A stretch of DNA of 64,000 nt from Ephydatia muelleri (Eukaryota > Porifera > Demospongiae > Spongillida > Spongillidae): positions 2,151,652 through 2,215,651 of the forward strand of contig JABACO010000014.1 in NCBI GenBank assembly GCA_013339895.1, given 5' to 3'. Made by a program: the position numbers and the translations under genes. Each line of letters starts with the position of its first letter. The first letter of the stretch is position 1. This document shows, piece after piece, positions 24,614-34,889 of the stretch. Under the pieces are notes generated by a model that was given only the letters and a program-made list of their open reading frames with translations, ran no database searches and was not told where the DNA came from.

Positions 24614-25655
24614 AATGCAGAGGATCGAAGAATTATGTCCTGGTTAATACGTTGCTGAGATTATTAAAAGGGAGCTGTTGTTGTGCTGGCCCAATTTAAT
24701 ACATGGATTACATGGGTGAGCATAAAATAACCATGCCCTCTTGTACATGGACCCAATGCATGAACAGACAAGAAACATAACCACAGTCATTAAACGTAAT
24801 CCATATCCATGGTGGTACTCAAAAAAATGGCACTACACGTATTTCTATCTTAGAATCCGGTGACCTTAAAAACTGAAGAACGAAAACTATACATGTAGGA
24901 TTAAAAACATAAAGAAGGCTTTAAAAATCACGTGCACAATCTAAATTGATCTAAGAATTATGAGTGGTTGAATAAAGTAGGTGTGGAAAAGCGCCCTTTG
25001 CATACATCTCTATGGAAAGTGCTGTTTTGCCAAAGGTAAAGAAAACTTTCAATAGAAAGTGGTTAGTTTTGTTCAAGATCATACGTACTTGAAGCAATAT
25101 CGATAGCAACAAAAGTATCCTATGTTGGTTTTCATTCTTTAAAAGTGCACGGCCCATCCCGAGTTATGTGTGTTGAAGTAGAAGAAGAGGGGGGGGGGAG
25201 GGGGGGGAGAAGGAGAGGGACGAGCAGAGTGTACAACTTCCCTGCTTTATTTTCTACGCACATTCAGTGTCTTTTTAAGCAATGAATCTGCACTAACTTT
25301 ACTGACAGCAGCATATGCAGATCAGGTACAAAACCAAGTTGAGCGTAGCCTCACCTTGTTTTTGGTGGAAGGTCGGGTTGCTCTACCAGGATTCGAATCC
25401 ATCCTGTGGACTTGATTAGTCGACCGTACATGTATATTGCAGGTAGGTCACGTGGCTGGCTATTGCTAACTGAGTAATTAATTTAGCAATGGCCGACGGC
25501 CTGATTGATCTTTGCCTTGGGGGGGCCGGGGGGGGCTGGGGGAATATCTTACGGTCACATGAGATGGCAGGAGTTGATGTTGTATTCCCGGACTCCGATG
25601 ACTGAGGATGATTCTCGAGGGATGGATGCTGGCCAGTCAGGGGCGGACGCAGGAT
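24614..25655. other. Non-coding interval with short G-rich tracts
   Basis: No gene is recognised. G-rich tracts occur at 25188-25210 and 25519-25545. A tRNA-like 'ggattcgaatcc' is at 25389-25400 without the rest of a tRNA. Confidence 0.4.
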
Positions 25656-25917
25656 TTAGAGTTAGGGGGGGCGCCAGTGGCGTATCCAGGATTTCAGCGA
25701 GGGGGGTGCTTAAGGTCAGGCCCCATACGAAAAGTGGGTGTGGGCGGGGGGGGGGGGGGGGGCTACGTGCTACTTCACACGCGCGCGCGAATGAACTTAA
25801 AATACATGCCGGCAAAAGTTAACTTATGATAATTTTTTTTTGTCATCCATATAGGGGGGGGGGGGGGGGGGGGGCGTGCGCCCTCCACGCCCCCCCTTCC
25901 CCCCCCCCCCCCCCCCA
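25640..25917. repeat. Interspersed repeat with two poly-G tracts
   Basis: It contains 'cagtggcgtatccaggattt', a widespread invertebrate repeat terminus, then a G run at ~25748-25763, and another G run followed by a C run at 25854-25917 ('gcgtgcgccctccacgcc' between). The G-run/C-run pair is self-complementary. Confidence 0.6.
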
Positions 25918-26175
25918 GTTATATAGAGTACATCCTGTCAGACACGAGTAGTGTTTAGTACGACCCAAATCTTATTTGGTACTTGCTATAACAAACTGCC
26001 ACTATACACATGTAGTACATGTAGCTTCGTGACTATTTAATCACAAAAGCGTGTGTGCCGACCATTGCGACCAATTCTGAAGCTGTAGGACATTTTGTCC
26101 TATCCCGGGTATTTCGGGGGGACCGGGAACGACGTTGCCGTTTGTTCTCTATGACTCGGAACAGAGATAGTCTCT

Positions 26176-27986
26176 ATACTATCTCTGCTACAACCAACGA
26201 CAAAGCTTTTCATTTTTGAACCCTCGTTCGATTACAACTAGCTATATAAACGATCCGATCGTCAAGGCCAAGGGTCTTGTTAGAAACGGGTCGCGTATTT
26301 TTATTGACATATTCATAATCGGGGTCAGTTTCTAACGAAACTGAATGCAAATTAAGACGCATGCGCACTGTCACAGAACGTTATTGTTGCAAGAAGTGAA
26401 GCAGCATACAGTGAAAACCGTGATTATAATAATCTCCTGCTCTTCGATCTTTATGAACTAAAGAAGTTATAATGCAGTTTGGTTGGCAAACTAGTTGCCG
26501 ACAAGATATTGAAATTGAAACTAGTCACGTGTCTATGTTTAGAAATGTGTGCCCCTCATTCAGCAAATATATTTTTAGCACATTTCTCCCCCTTTTGGAA
26601 ACAGATCAGGCTGAATGTTGGTAAATAACTACCACGCACATAACTACATCACTTGGTCGGGCCAAATGTTAAACGCAGTAAACAGTTTGAGGTCCGCGGC
26701 TGCAAATGGGCTGTTTTAGAGCCAAACGCGTTTAGTTTTTTGTCTCGTATCGCGTTATGTGTATGCTACCGTAATTTCACAGTACATAGAAAACAGTTAT
26801 GTCTATCTGAAACGCTCGTTTTAGTATCAACTTTACTTTGTCGCTTGCCTCGAACGTTGGGTCCTAAAAGTCAGCCATTATCGGATGAATAACATTACAA
26901 TGTGTACATTATTGTGGTTATCGGGTAGTTATGTGTGAAGACTGACGAAGCGAAAACGGTTCTTTACTGAATCAAACTTACACAAGCAGTATTCACATCT
27001 AAATGTACTGTTGTATGTATTGATTTTTCTTCCCGGCGGTAATCTTCCTCTCCTGTAGGCGGACAGGTTTGGCATGTGCTGGGCTAAGGATTCAAGTTCC
27101 TTGACGCTATATCTGAGAAATTAGATGCAGTCCTTCAAATTCGACTGGTGTACTCGATCTTTCTGGCACGATTTAACGATTGACGCTTCAATTCAAACCT
27201 GCAGCTCGGGGTTTCCCCTTGGAGCACTCTTTTGTGGCAGTACCCTCTTTGCTAGCTCTTCGTGGTAGCCCGGGTGATACTGAACCCTCCATTTGGTTCT
27301 GAAAAGAACGATTGTTCGCTTCATCACGGCTGTTTCTGTCGTAGATAACGTGATACTTGCTAAAAAATTTTTGCATGAATTTTAATGTTATCTTGAATTT
27401 TTCTTAACAGCCAAATCATATACTAAAACTTTGACTCGGCAGAAATGCTTTGATGTTACTAGCAAAAAGGTGACACAAACGATAACTTATGAACTTCCTT
27501 TGTTTACGTTTAGTGTTTAGTATTTTATTTAATGTCTACATATCTGACAGACGAACGTTCTTGAAATTAGCGAAGTAAATACAGCTCAATAACACACATA
27601 CTTTGGCAGAGTTGGTTTTACAGTGTGGTAAAACCCATAGCTCAAAGTCAGTACCTACGTGGTTAGATCGCCATTTTACCGTGCATGTCATAAAACAGGA
27701 ATTCACAAAGTCGGCAGAAAGTATTTCGTCTACCCATGTATTGTTTGATTCAAGCATTACAGATGACCTGCTGTACAACATATGAACCCAACTGGGGCAC
27801 ACGGCCGCACACCAAAACGCGTAACCATTTTTGTCAGTTTGCAAATGAATCGCATTAAAATCGTGTATTCATTTCTGCAAATGGATGAAACGTTGACAGT
27901 GATGGTGGCAGTAGCGTCCGCATAGGGGCCGGGGGGCATTTGGGGCAGATGCCCCCCCCCCCCCCCCTCCCCGCTTTATGGCGCCC

Positions 27987-28017
<31 letters not shown>

Positions 28018-28167
28018 ATACGCACAAACACACGCACACAATCCTCGTCAATTAATTAAGCGCCTCTCGTGAAGTTCCCGCCCGTATTACTTCATTCACA
28101 AGTATAATTCAATAAACACACTTCTGACACGTTCGGGACTGTGTAAATAACCTCCTTTTTGTTTACT
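26176..28167. repeat. Right arm of the ~2 kb inverted repeat
   Basis: Reverse complement of 1-2116 and slightly shorter. It lacks the 63-bp hairpin element and has its own small indels. It contains the inverted poly-G/GT block (27910-28020). Its outer end coincides with the start of duplication unit A, whose sequence from 28168 recurs in units B and C. Confidence 0.85.
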
Positions 28168-28401
28168 AGTGCACGAACCCATCAATAGCTCCATTTTATA
28201 AGTGCAGGTTACAAGTTCAGAAACCTATCAATAACCCCCTTTTTTGTACTAACGCAGGAGTCTACAAATGTTACCAATGCAGGAACCTATCAATATGCAA
28301 GAGCCGGCCCCATTTTTTACCCTATACACACACAATCACATAACATACAACAAAATACACACATATGCACACAATACACAAGCAGCCAGCCCCCTTTTTC
28401 A

Positions 28402-28494
28402 CTTGGTAACTTCTTTTCTCAATTGAGAAACACGCGTTGAGATCTTTTTCCCACTCCCGCAGCAAGAACTTGAGAGACTTGAGGACGATGTAGG
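28402..28494 (-). pseudogene. PRPF18-like exon fragment, unit A
   Basis: On the minus strand it reads IVLKSLKFLLREWEKDLNA followed by IEKRSY, resembling the segment of splicing factor PRPF18 reading FLKFLLGVWAKELNA...VKRS. Only this one exon-sized piece is present, with no neighbouring PRPF18 exons. Equivalent fragments sit at the same place in units B and C. Short match, so the family call is tentative. Confidence 0.45.
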
Positions 28495-28601
28495 GGGTAG
28501 AATGTGCCAACAAACACTCTATATCCCCACGTACACACTTTGTTTATGAGCATGCATATTGAGTTTTTCATTGAGTCAAGTCTAAATTATACCCGGGATT
28601 G

Positions 28602-28823
28602 TTAAGGTCACGTGATGCACATCATATATGCAACAGAACCGTTACAGCACGTCAGAACCAATAGATTGAGTTCTTTGTTTGGACAGCAGGTTTAACGTGA
28701 AAGGCGAAGGAGGTGAATGGATTGAGTTTTTTTGTTTGGACAGCAGGTTTAACGATTGAGTTCTTTTGTTTGGACAGCAGGATTAATGTGAAAGAGGTAT
28801 CCAGACACGACCTTACACGTCAG
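28602..28823 (+). promoter_or_regulatory. Promoter and noncoding first exon, unit A
   Basis: TCACGTGA (28608-28615) is followed 9 bp later by a TATA-like catatatg. A leader with three copies of 'tttgtttggacagcagg' follows and ends at the donor CAG|GTAAGC (28823/28824). The same arrangement is conserved in units B and C, where it precedes the kelch-GTPase genes. TCACGTGA is a site for bHLH-zip factors of MITF/TFE/USF type. Confidence 0.55.
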
Positions 28824-28834
28824 GTAAGCCTATC

Positions 28835-29040
28835 TAACTGTGCTTGCAGCGGCCCATCTTGCATATGGCAACGCTCATGCGATATTATATGTAGTCTGTA
28901 GGACAACGAGTCGCTAGACTCGGAGTGACATTCCGACAGCGGGTAGTCGCGGCGGTGACGTTGGTGCAACGCTGGGGTACGTCGGGATAGAAAGCGTAAT
29001 TTATTCATAACCCACGGTTGTGGAAACTGGGTGTACAATT
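28835..29040. repeat. Dispersed repeat 'gtcgctagactcggagt', copy in unit A
   Basis: A ~200-bp block with 'ccgacagcgggtagtcgcgg' occurs here, at 40975-41130, at 50145-50245 and inverted at 36985-37125. It lies just after the first-exon donor in units A-C. No protein coding is apparent; it behaves like a MITE. Confidence 0.6.
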
Positions 29041-29918
29041 AGACAATTTACGGTATCACTCTATAATTCTGAAGTGACGCCTTATTATAGCTACCCAATG
29101 TTTCAAAGCTTACCATGACTCACCAGAAACTGCAAATCAAAGTATGAAATCAAATTCACGCACTGTACTTAAGTTTCTAGCATGCCCACTCTATACGCAT
29201 AGTCTACATGACACATAATCAATACGCGCAGGCCGTTTTGTAAGGTCACGCGGCACGTATTTTGAAGGGGCCATTACAAAGTAAGACAACGTTAACTTCA
29301 GGAAAAAAATTGGAAGGTAAGCATACTACGGCAGTGATCAGGAGGCATGTGGCAATACGTATTTACGAACCTAAAGTGGTGACGCATTTTCTATCACCAC
29401 GAACAAGCAGAGCGAATTTCATGAATAATCGATACAAGTTGTGGTTTCATTCGTACATGTATATGTACCAGGTACATGATTATACGTATGGATTACCACA
29501 TAGAGCAAGTACCCATGTGTTGTAGAGTGTGTGGATAGACCAAAGCAAAGCAAAAGATCATATGAATGCAACGCATTCACAGCTGATCTGAAAAAAGCTT
29601 TTGACATCAACACTTCTTTGGGATGATGTTAACACACATTCTGAAAGTTTCTGCTTGCTCTGTAAGCAATTTGATGGTTAGAACGATCAGCGCCATAATG
29701 AATTGAAGGGGGTGCATCACAGTGTATAGTCAGAGTATTTCAGTGGCACAAACATACATTTCATCAATGCAAGGTACAATGTACTTTATTTGAACAATAC
29801 AATAATATGACATCATGGTGCGAGCACTTCAGTGCATGTGCGTGGACACATGAAAAGGCCAAAAGTAGAAAGAAGCATTCGCCAGGCACCTAGTACACTA
29901 CTAATAGTTCATCTTCAG
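29041..29918. other. Intron/intergenic DNA, nothing recognised
   Basis: No exon or repeat family is identified between the unit A first exon and the RING-like exon. Confidence 0.4.
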
Positions 29919-30314
29919 AAGATTGCCTCTCCACCAGCTTTATTGTATGAGCCTATATAGTCCAACTTCGGCCAGCGCGAACAACCTGTCGATCTTACAG
30001 AAGCTGAAGTGTGCACTGTGTTCCAACGTTCTTTCACAGCCACTAGAATTGACGTGCAGTGCACTGGTATGCACCAAGTGCCTCACAGAGTGCATAGCTG
30101 TGAGCTGTCCCTGTTGCTCAGACAATGATCTGTCACATGTCAGACCAGCATCAAGTGCAATACTCCTGCTGCTATCAGATGTTAGAAGACATTGTGCTGC
30201 TTGCAACAGGGACATTAGAAGTGGTGATTATGAAGGGCATGAGTGTGTACCATCACTTACACCTGAGGAGGAGAAGCAAGCTGAAGAGAGCCATCTCTAC
30301 CAGTTCCGACAAAG
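29919..30314 (+). CDS. RING-like zinc-finger exon (partial gene)
   Basis: A 396-nt symmetric exon (phase 2 on both sides) is bounded by ATCTTCAG and AAAG|GTATTG. It encodes a RING-like finger (CALC, LTCSALVCTKC, CPCC) followed by a second Cys/His cluster (HCAACNRDI...GHEC) and a Glu-rich tail. In normal RING fingers the third and fourth ligands are C-x-H (PCGH); here the His position is Ala (CSAL), so one zinc site may be altered. The layout resembles RING-plus-zinc-finger N-terminal regions found in RAG1-like and transposon-derived proteins, but that link is inference. It lies downstream of the unit A promoter; units B and C lack this exon. Flanking coding exons were not found, so the gene is partial or broken. 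Confidence 0.55.
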
Positions 30315-30589
30315 GTATTGTTTGACTAGTTTGGGGGCTTTCTTTCGCCTCCTGTGACTTGCCTGAGAGGTACGGATAATAAGAAATGCGTGTCTTTGAC
30401 AGTAAACGTATTGAGATACCATTAAACCCGCGTTCCGATGCCTTTGTGGGCGTATAGGAAACGACAACTTCGTCTTTGTAGCTATATTGATGCAGAGTAA
30501 ATTACGTCTTTTAGCGACAAATGGAACGAAATAGTGCAACGAAATAGGTTTTGCCTGTAACGGGAATAAGCCATCTGGACCAGTGGCGT

Positions 30590-30660
30590 AGGAAGCATGG
30601 GGGCAGCGGGGGCAATTGCCCGCCCCCCCCCCCCCCCCCCCCCCCTTCCACCTATTATAC
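30590..30660. repeat. Palindromic 'gggggcaattgccc' repeat with C run
   Basis: 'agtggcgtaggaagcatggg', then gggggcaattgcccg and a C run of ~30. The same sequence recurs at 41885-41945 in unit B, so it was carried by the duplication. Confidence 0.7.
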
Positions 30661-31690
30661 AGTGAGTAGTATCTTTTATGTAGTGGTACAAATCGCTATG
30701 TATGCATGCGTATATAACCTCAATATGTGCACGTGCTGTACATGTAAATTAGTACACTCAAAACACCTACACCTACGCGCACCTGTATTCGTTATCGTTT
30801 CCGTTTAACACGTGACAGCAAGTATTGTGTTGAAATTGCCAATGGGAAATAATACTTCGGCAATACATGAAAATCAAATTCACACTTGCATGTTATTGCC
30901 GGGTATATGGGTTCATATTTATTTTGCCCCCCCCCCCCCCCCCCCCCCCCACTTTAAATACCTTCCTACTCACCTGTGGACATGCGTGGTTGTGGGCGTG
31001 CAGCGTGTGCTGGGCCCATTTTGCAATTGTTCTATTCGTTTTTCTGGGTCACCGGTGTGTACTGATTTTATGATGGAACGGTGGTATGGATAATTTACTA
31101 CTACTTTAAATGTTCATATTTTTCCCTTTAAAAGAATTAAGGATGAGTGGAACACCTTATAAACTCCTTAAGAGCTATCTACAACAAGAGCTATTCGCCC
31201 GCAACTAACAGTATGTCAAAATCTTCATCCCGTACCGTGTCCCTCACGATTGACACAATAGTTGTAATGCCGATTTATTCATAGCAACACTCTGTTGTTT
31301 ACAATACTCGTGTGAGTGGTAGCACTTATCACGTGAGACTCTGCATTTCGCGCATTACTCATACGTGGGCCAAGTTCCGTCTAGGCAGTACTATACTCCA
31401 TGAACCTTCTAAATAGCATTGCTATCATCAGATAAAGACCTCTGCCAAGTACTGTAGTCTGTGTCCTTGCATAGTGAACCATTATTGCCACACCTCAAGG
31501 ACACAGTAAGAGGTGAGTGAATAGGTTAATAAATGTGGAGCATTTATGATGCCTCTCTTGTCTTGCACACAACAGGTGCTGTCAATTCGCAAGTTACAGG
31601 TCAGTGATCACACATGTATAACTGGAATTAGTACATGTACTAGTTATCTGGTGTGCCTTTTTGTTTCATTGTAAGTGCACATATTAACGA
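30660..31690. other. Repeat-derived non-coding DNA shared with units B and C
   Basis: It contains another C run (30927-30950) and 'ctacaacaagagctattcgc', which recurs at 42300 and 50343. No convincing exon is seen. A candidate 24-nt mini-exon at 31577-31600 cannot be joined in frame to neighbours. Confidence 0.45.
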
Positions 31691-32193
31691 TGGCCTCTAC
31701 AGGAAGTAGTCAGCCTACGTTGATGCAGTTGACGTTCTTCCCACAGCCATTCGTGGTTGATGGCGAAAACGGGCGTCTTAAAATTGTACAGAGAACCACC
31801 AATCACTATGCTGAGCTAGGAATGCACCTCTTGGATGACAGGAACGGTGACACAATTGCCAGTCAAGAAGAGCAATTTCAGCGTAACCCTGTGAAGATTG
31901 CAACAGCTGTATATAAGAATTGGATCTCTGGCACTGGAAGGAAGCCTATATCATGGCGGACACTACTTGGTGTGCTAAGAGACATTGAACTGAGTAGCTT
32001 GGCTGAGGAAATAGAGACTGCTCTGAAACATCTGAATGTACAACATTGTGTGTATTCATGCATCAGTGCACCATGCATTAAAATTAGGTACACAGGTGTA
32101 TGTACAGCATTGTGTGTATACATGCAACACTCTATTTGTTGTGCTAAAAGAATTAAACTGAATTGTTTGGCTACAGAATGCAATGTATTGTGA
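31690..32193 (+). CDS. Stand-alone death-domain protein
   Basis: The frame from ATG 31690 (aacgATGGCC) gives MASTGSSQPT, then a death-domain-like fold: IVQRTTNHYAELGMHLL, an Arg/Asn linker, IATAVYKNWISGTGRKP and ISWRTLLGVLRDIELSSLAEEIE to residue ~117. Death domains form homotypic assemblies in apoptotic and innate signalling. The region is close to the C-terminal death domains of the two kelch-GTPase genes but has its own short N-terminus and none of the upstream domains, so it could act as adaptor or decoy (inference). After KHLN the frame reads on for ~50 residues into sequence that is noncoding in the paralogs, so the true end may be nearer 32040. Broken relatives begin at 47919 and 56400. 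Confidence 0.65.
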   Translation: MASTGSSQPTLMQLTFFPQPFVVDGENGRLKIVQRTTNHYAELGMHLLDDRNGDTIASQEEQFQRNPVKIATAVYKNWISGTGRKPISWRTLLGVLRDIELSSLAEEIETALKHLNVQHCVYSCISAPCIKIRYTGVCTALCVYMQHSICCAKRIKLNCLATECNVL

Positions 32194-32430
32194 GTTTCCG
32201 TATTGCTGCGGTCTGTACAACACGACTAATCGTTCGAGGCTTAACTTCTGTGGTGTCTTATATGTCACCAGGGTTTCAATGCATGTCGCATGTGCTACAC
32301 TTTGTATTTCAACAGTGCAATAAATACAGAAAATCTGCAGACAAACACGCATTTATAAACATACATGATAATTGTATTCATGCATACATATTCCCAAACA
32401 TTCATACATGCACAAATGTCCATGATGCCA

Positions 32431-32800
32431 GTGGGCACACACATCGAATGCCCATGCCAGTGGGCACACACATCGAATGCCCATGCCAGTGGGCACACAC
32501 ATCGAATGCCCATGCCAGTGGGCACACACATCGAATGCCCATGCCAGTGGGCACACACATCGAATGCCCATGCCAGTGGGCACACACATCGAATGCCCAT
32601 GCCAGTGGGCACACACATCGAATGCCCATGCCAGTGGGCACACACATCGAATGCCCATGCCAGTGGGCACACACATCGAATGCCCATGCCAGTGGGCACA
32701 CACATCGAATGCCCATGCCAGTGGGCACACACATCGAATGCCCATGCCAGTGGGCACACACATCGAATGCCCATGCCAGTGGGCACACACATCAAATGTG
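32431..32800. repeat. 29-bp minisatellite, 12 copies plus partial
   Basis: Units begin at 32431, 32460, 32489 and so on to 32779, with an exact 29-bp period and almost no variation (gtgggcacacacatcgaatg + cccatgcca). The duplicated locus at 61884-61905 has only one unit. There are no spacers and no coding sense. Confidence 0.95.
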
Positions 32801-33339
32801 CACAATTCCTGCAACCAATCCTCGTCAGCATGTCACAGAAAACGCACAACCAAATGCCCAAGTATTGCCGCCAAGCTCAACACGAGGGCCATGCCCACTT
32901 CTGTGAACGAGGAAGAGGGCAATAAACTGTTCGACAGAGGCAGCCACGGAACCTGCAGCAAAGAAAACAAGAGAGTTCCATTCCAAATAGTAAGCACCAA
33001 ATTGTCCCTCCATGTACGAGACATTTGGTTCTGCAATGCAGGTATATGCACTCCCACACGCATCATGAAATGCAAATGATATGATCCAATAGCCACAGGT
33101 GCATGATCATAATAGGGACACGCAGATTGCGTGGTGTGCACACACATACATACATGCTACACGTAGATGCCCTTTTAACACTGTTGATGGAGGTAATGTA
33201 CATATAGGGGCATCTTTAGTAAATTGCGTAATCCAATGGGCTCATGATCAAACAATTAAAAATCTAATCAAAGGCAAGGTGATCCACCTTTGAGTGCAAT
33301 TTAAGCATCAAAACCATAGCAATGCTGACAACTACGCAA

Positions 33340-33686
33340 CTAAACGCAGGTCATGGCTGATGTACCTCCAACATTGACCTCCACTGGATAATGATCAGTT
33401 ACAGCTTGAGTCTAGATGAAAGGACAGACATAGTGTGTGTAGGGATCATATAACACATCCAGAGATTGTGCAATGTCTTCTCCCCATCCTCGCTTCTCCA
33501 CCCCACACGTTTGCCACCCTACCCTGCCGTCTCCACACCTCACCTCCCCACATCCTTTCCCATACCCCTTCTACCCCTCCCCACATGCCCTTCCCATCTC
33601 CCCTACATAGTGCACACACTGGCACAGAGGTGAGATCATCGGCCTTGTCAAAGAGGTCACTCAGCAGTCTCTGGGATGACACGATC
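33340..33686 (-). pseudogene. DNase I-like gene, last two exons (unit A copy, damaged)
   Basis: The terminal exon 33340-33411 (minus) reads TQAVTDHYPVEVNVGG to a stop; the motif with Asp-His is the conserved C-terminal active-site strand of DNase I enzymes. The preceding exon (about 33620-33686) reads IVSSQRLLSDLFDKADDLTS. Compared with the unit D copy it has a 27-nt in-frame loss, YGL changed to DDL, and an extra base near the donor (cca|gtgtgt). No upstream exons are found. Probably a decaying duplicate. Confidence 0.65.
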
Positions 33687-33704
33687 CTGCAATGGAGCAT
33701 AGAA

Positions 33705-33860
33705 AACATGGTCTCCTGTTAGTGTGTCCGTTGGGTACATAGAAGACATGGTCTCCTGTTAGTGTGTCCGTTGGGTACATAGAAGACATGGTCCTGTTAG
33801 TGTGTACATTGGGTACATAGAAGACACGGTTCTGTTAGTGTGTGCATTGAGTACACTGGT
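33705..33860. repeat. 38-bp minisatellite, about four copies
   Basis: Units of 'gggtacatagaagacatggt' type in the same position as the ~27-copy array of unit D (62926-64000). This is the short allele of the duplicated array. Confidence 0.85.
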
Positions 33861-34127
33861 AAAAAGTGCAATCTATGAATGCTGGAGAGCAGGAGAAAAC
33901 AAAGAATTCGGCAAGGAAAAGATCTCAGCTGCTGGTGTCTAGGTTAATGTGAGGTATATGGTCGGCAGTAGGGAGTGTTTTGCAACCGCACTTTCAACAC
34001 AATACAGAGCCTCAAAGAAGACATTTCAATATTTCAAAACAGGTTAAAAACCATCCTTCTGGGTTGTCTTAGGACGCAGTAAGTATAGTTTAAAACAACT
34101 ACGTTCCCTTTAAGTAATAACACATAC

Positions 34128-34469
34128 ATGGATGCCGAACACTACCTACGCTATCGCGCATGCCGATCACTACCTAATCTACCCTATGACAGATTGCAAT
34201 TGCAGAAGACCATTAGGCTTAGTGAGCTGCCACTTTCAGGAAAAATACTTGCAGTATATAAAAGTATTGGCAGCAAACCACAGGCATCATCTGCTGGTAG
34301 TTACAAGCGTGGAAGACCTTTGTGTAATGCAGGTTCTGGGAGAAAGAAGGCTAAGGTGTGTTACAGTGACTGTGATAAGCAGAAGGACCTATCAAAGTGG
34401 AATAAACAAGAGCTACAGGCCTACTTAATCCACTACAATCTGCATGAAGAAAAGTGGGAACAAACCTGA
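34128..34469 (+). CDS. Small unknown frame with SAP-like C-terminus
   Basis: A 113-residue frame starting MDAEHYLRYRA has a basic middle (SYKRGRPLCNAGSGRKKAK) and ends LSKWNKQELQAYLIHYNL, which resembles the first helix-turn of a SAP DNA-binding motif. It lies upstream of the Ginger-like integrase on the same strand and could be its N-terminal exon. No promoter or splice partner is certain. An overlapping frame is equally long, so coding status is weak. Confidence 0.3.
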   Translation: MDAEHYLRYRACRSLPNLPYDRLQLQKTIRLSELPLSGKILAVYKSIGSKPQASSAGSYKRGRPLCNAGSGRKKAKVCYSDCDKQKDLSKWNKQELQAYLIHYNLHEEKWEQT

Positions 34470-34889
34470 TATCTTACTTCGTATAAGGCAACACATGGAT
34501 ACAGACTGATACTGATTTTATTATGCATACTTATTTGGGTGTACGTAGCTAACGTACGTAAGTCTGGGTACGAGCGATGAGCCCATTGAATCTCTCGGCA
34601 GGTAAGACACTTGTGTAACGCAAGCACGCGTATATCTACACGACACATTAGTACGAATTCGGCTATTTCCAAATGAATCCAACTAAATGCGTTCATTTTC
34701 GAGTATGACAAAGGTGTAGGAAAAAAGTGCATGTACCGATTTCAGTTTCGGGCTAAACCCGTGAAGGTAAAGGTCGGTTATCAGTACGGCCTCGGTATTA
34801 AGCAAAAAGTCATCTGAAAGAGTTACTCAACAAGTCTCAGCAGGTTTATTGCACAAACGGACCATATGAGACTAATTTTTTATTGTTAC

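Larger units (their letters stand above)
28168..33860. repeat. Segmental duplication unit A
   Basis: Unit A shares, in order, blocks with units B and C: 'gcacgaacccatcaatagc' repeats, the PRPF18-like fragment, the promoter and first exon, the 'gtcgctagactcggagt' element, 'gcctcctgtgacttgcctga' sequence, and the death-domain exon. From 32290 onward it matches unit D (61780-63000). It lacks the kelch-GTPase gene of B and C. Confidence 0.8.

Noticed and set aside
25389..25400. tRNA gene suggested by ggattcgaatcc
   Set aside because: No acceptor stem, D arm or A box at the right spacing on either strand.
1..28167. Polinton/Maverick with long terminal inverted repeats
   Set aside because: No polymerase B, integrase, capsid or ATPase genes lie between the arms; instead a Helitron and a host ferlin are present.
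32431..32800. Possible CRISPR-like array
   Set aside because: Units are contiguous with no spacers, and the DNA is eukaryotic. It is a plain minisatellite.
32163..33079. Several 150-250-residue frames over the 29-bp array
   Set aside because: The 29-bp unit is open in multiple frames on both strands; no start context, domain or conservation supports coding.
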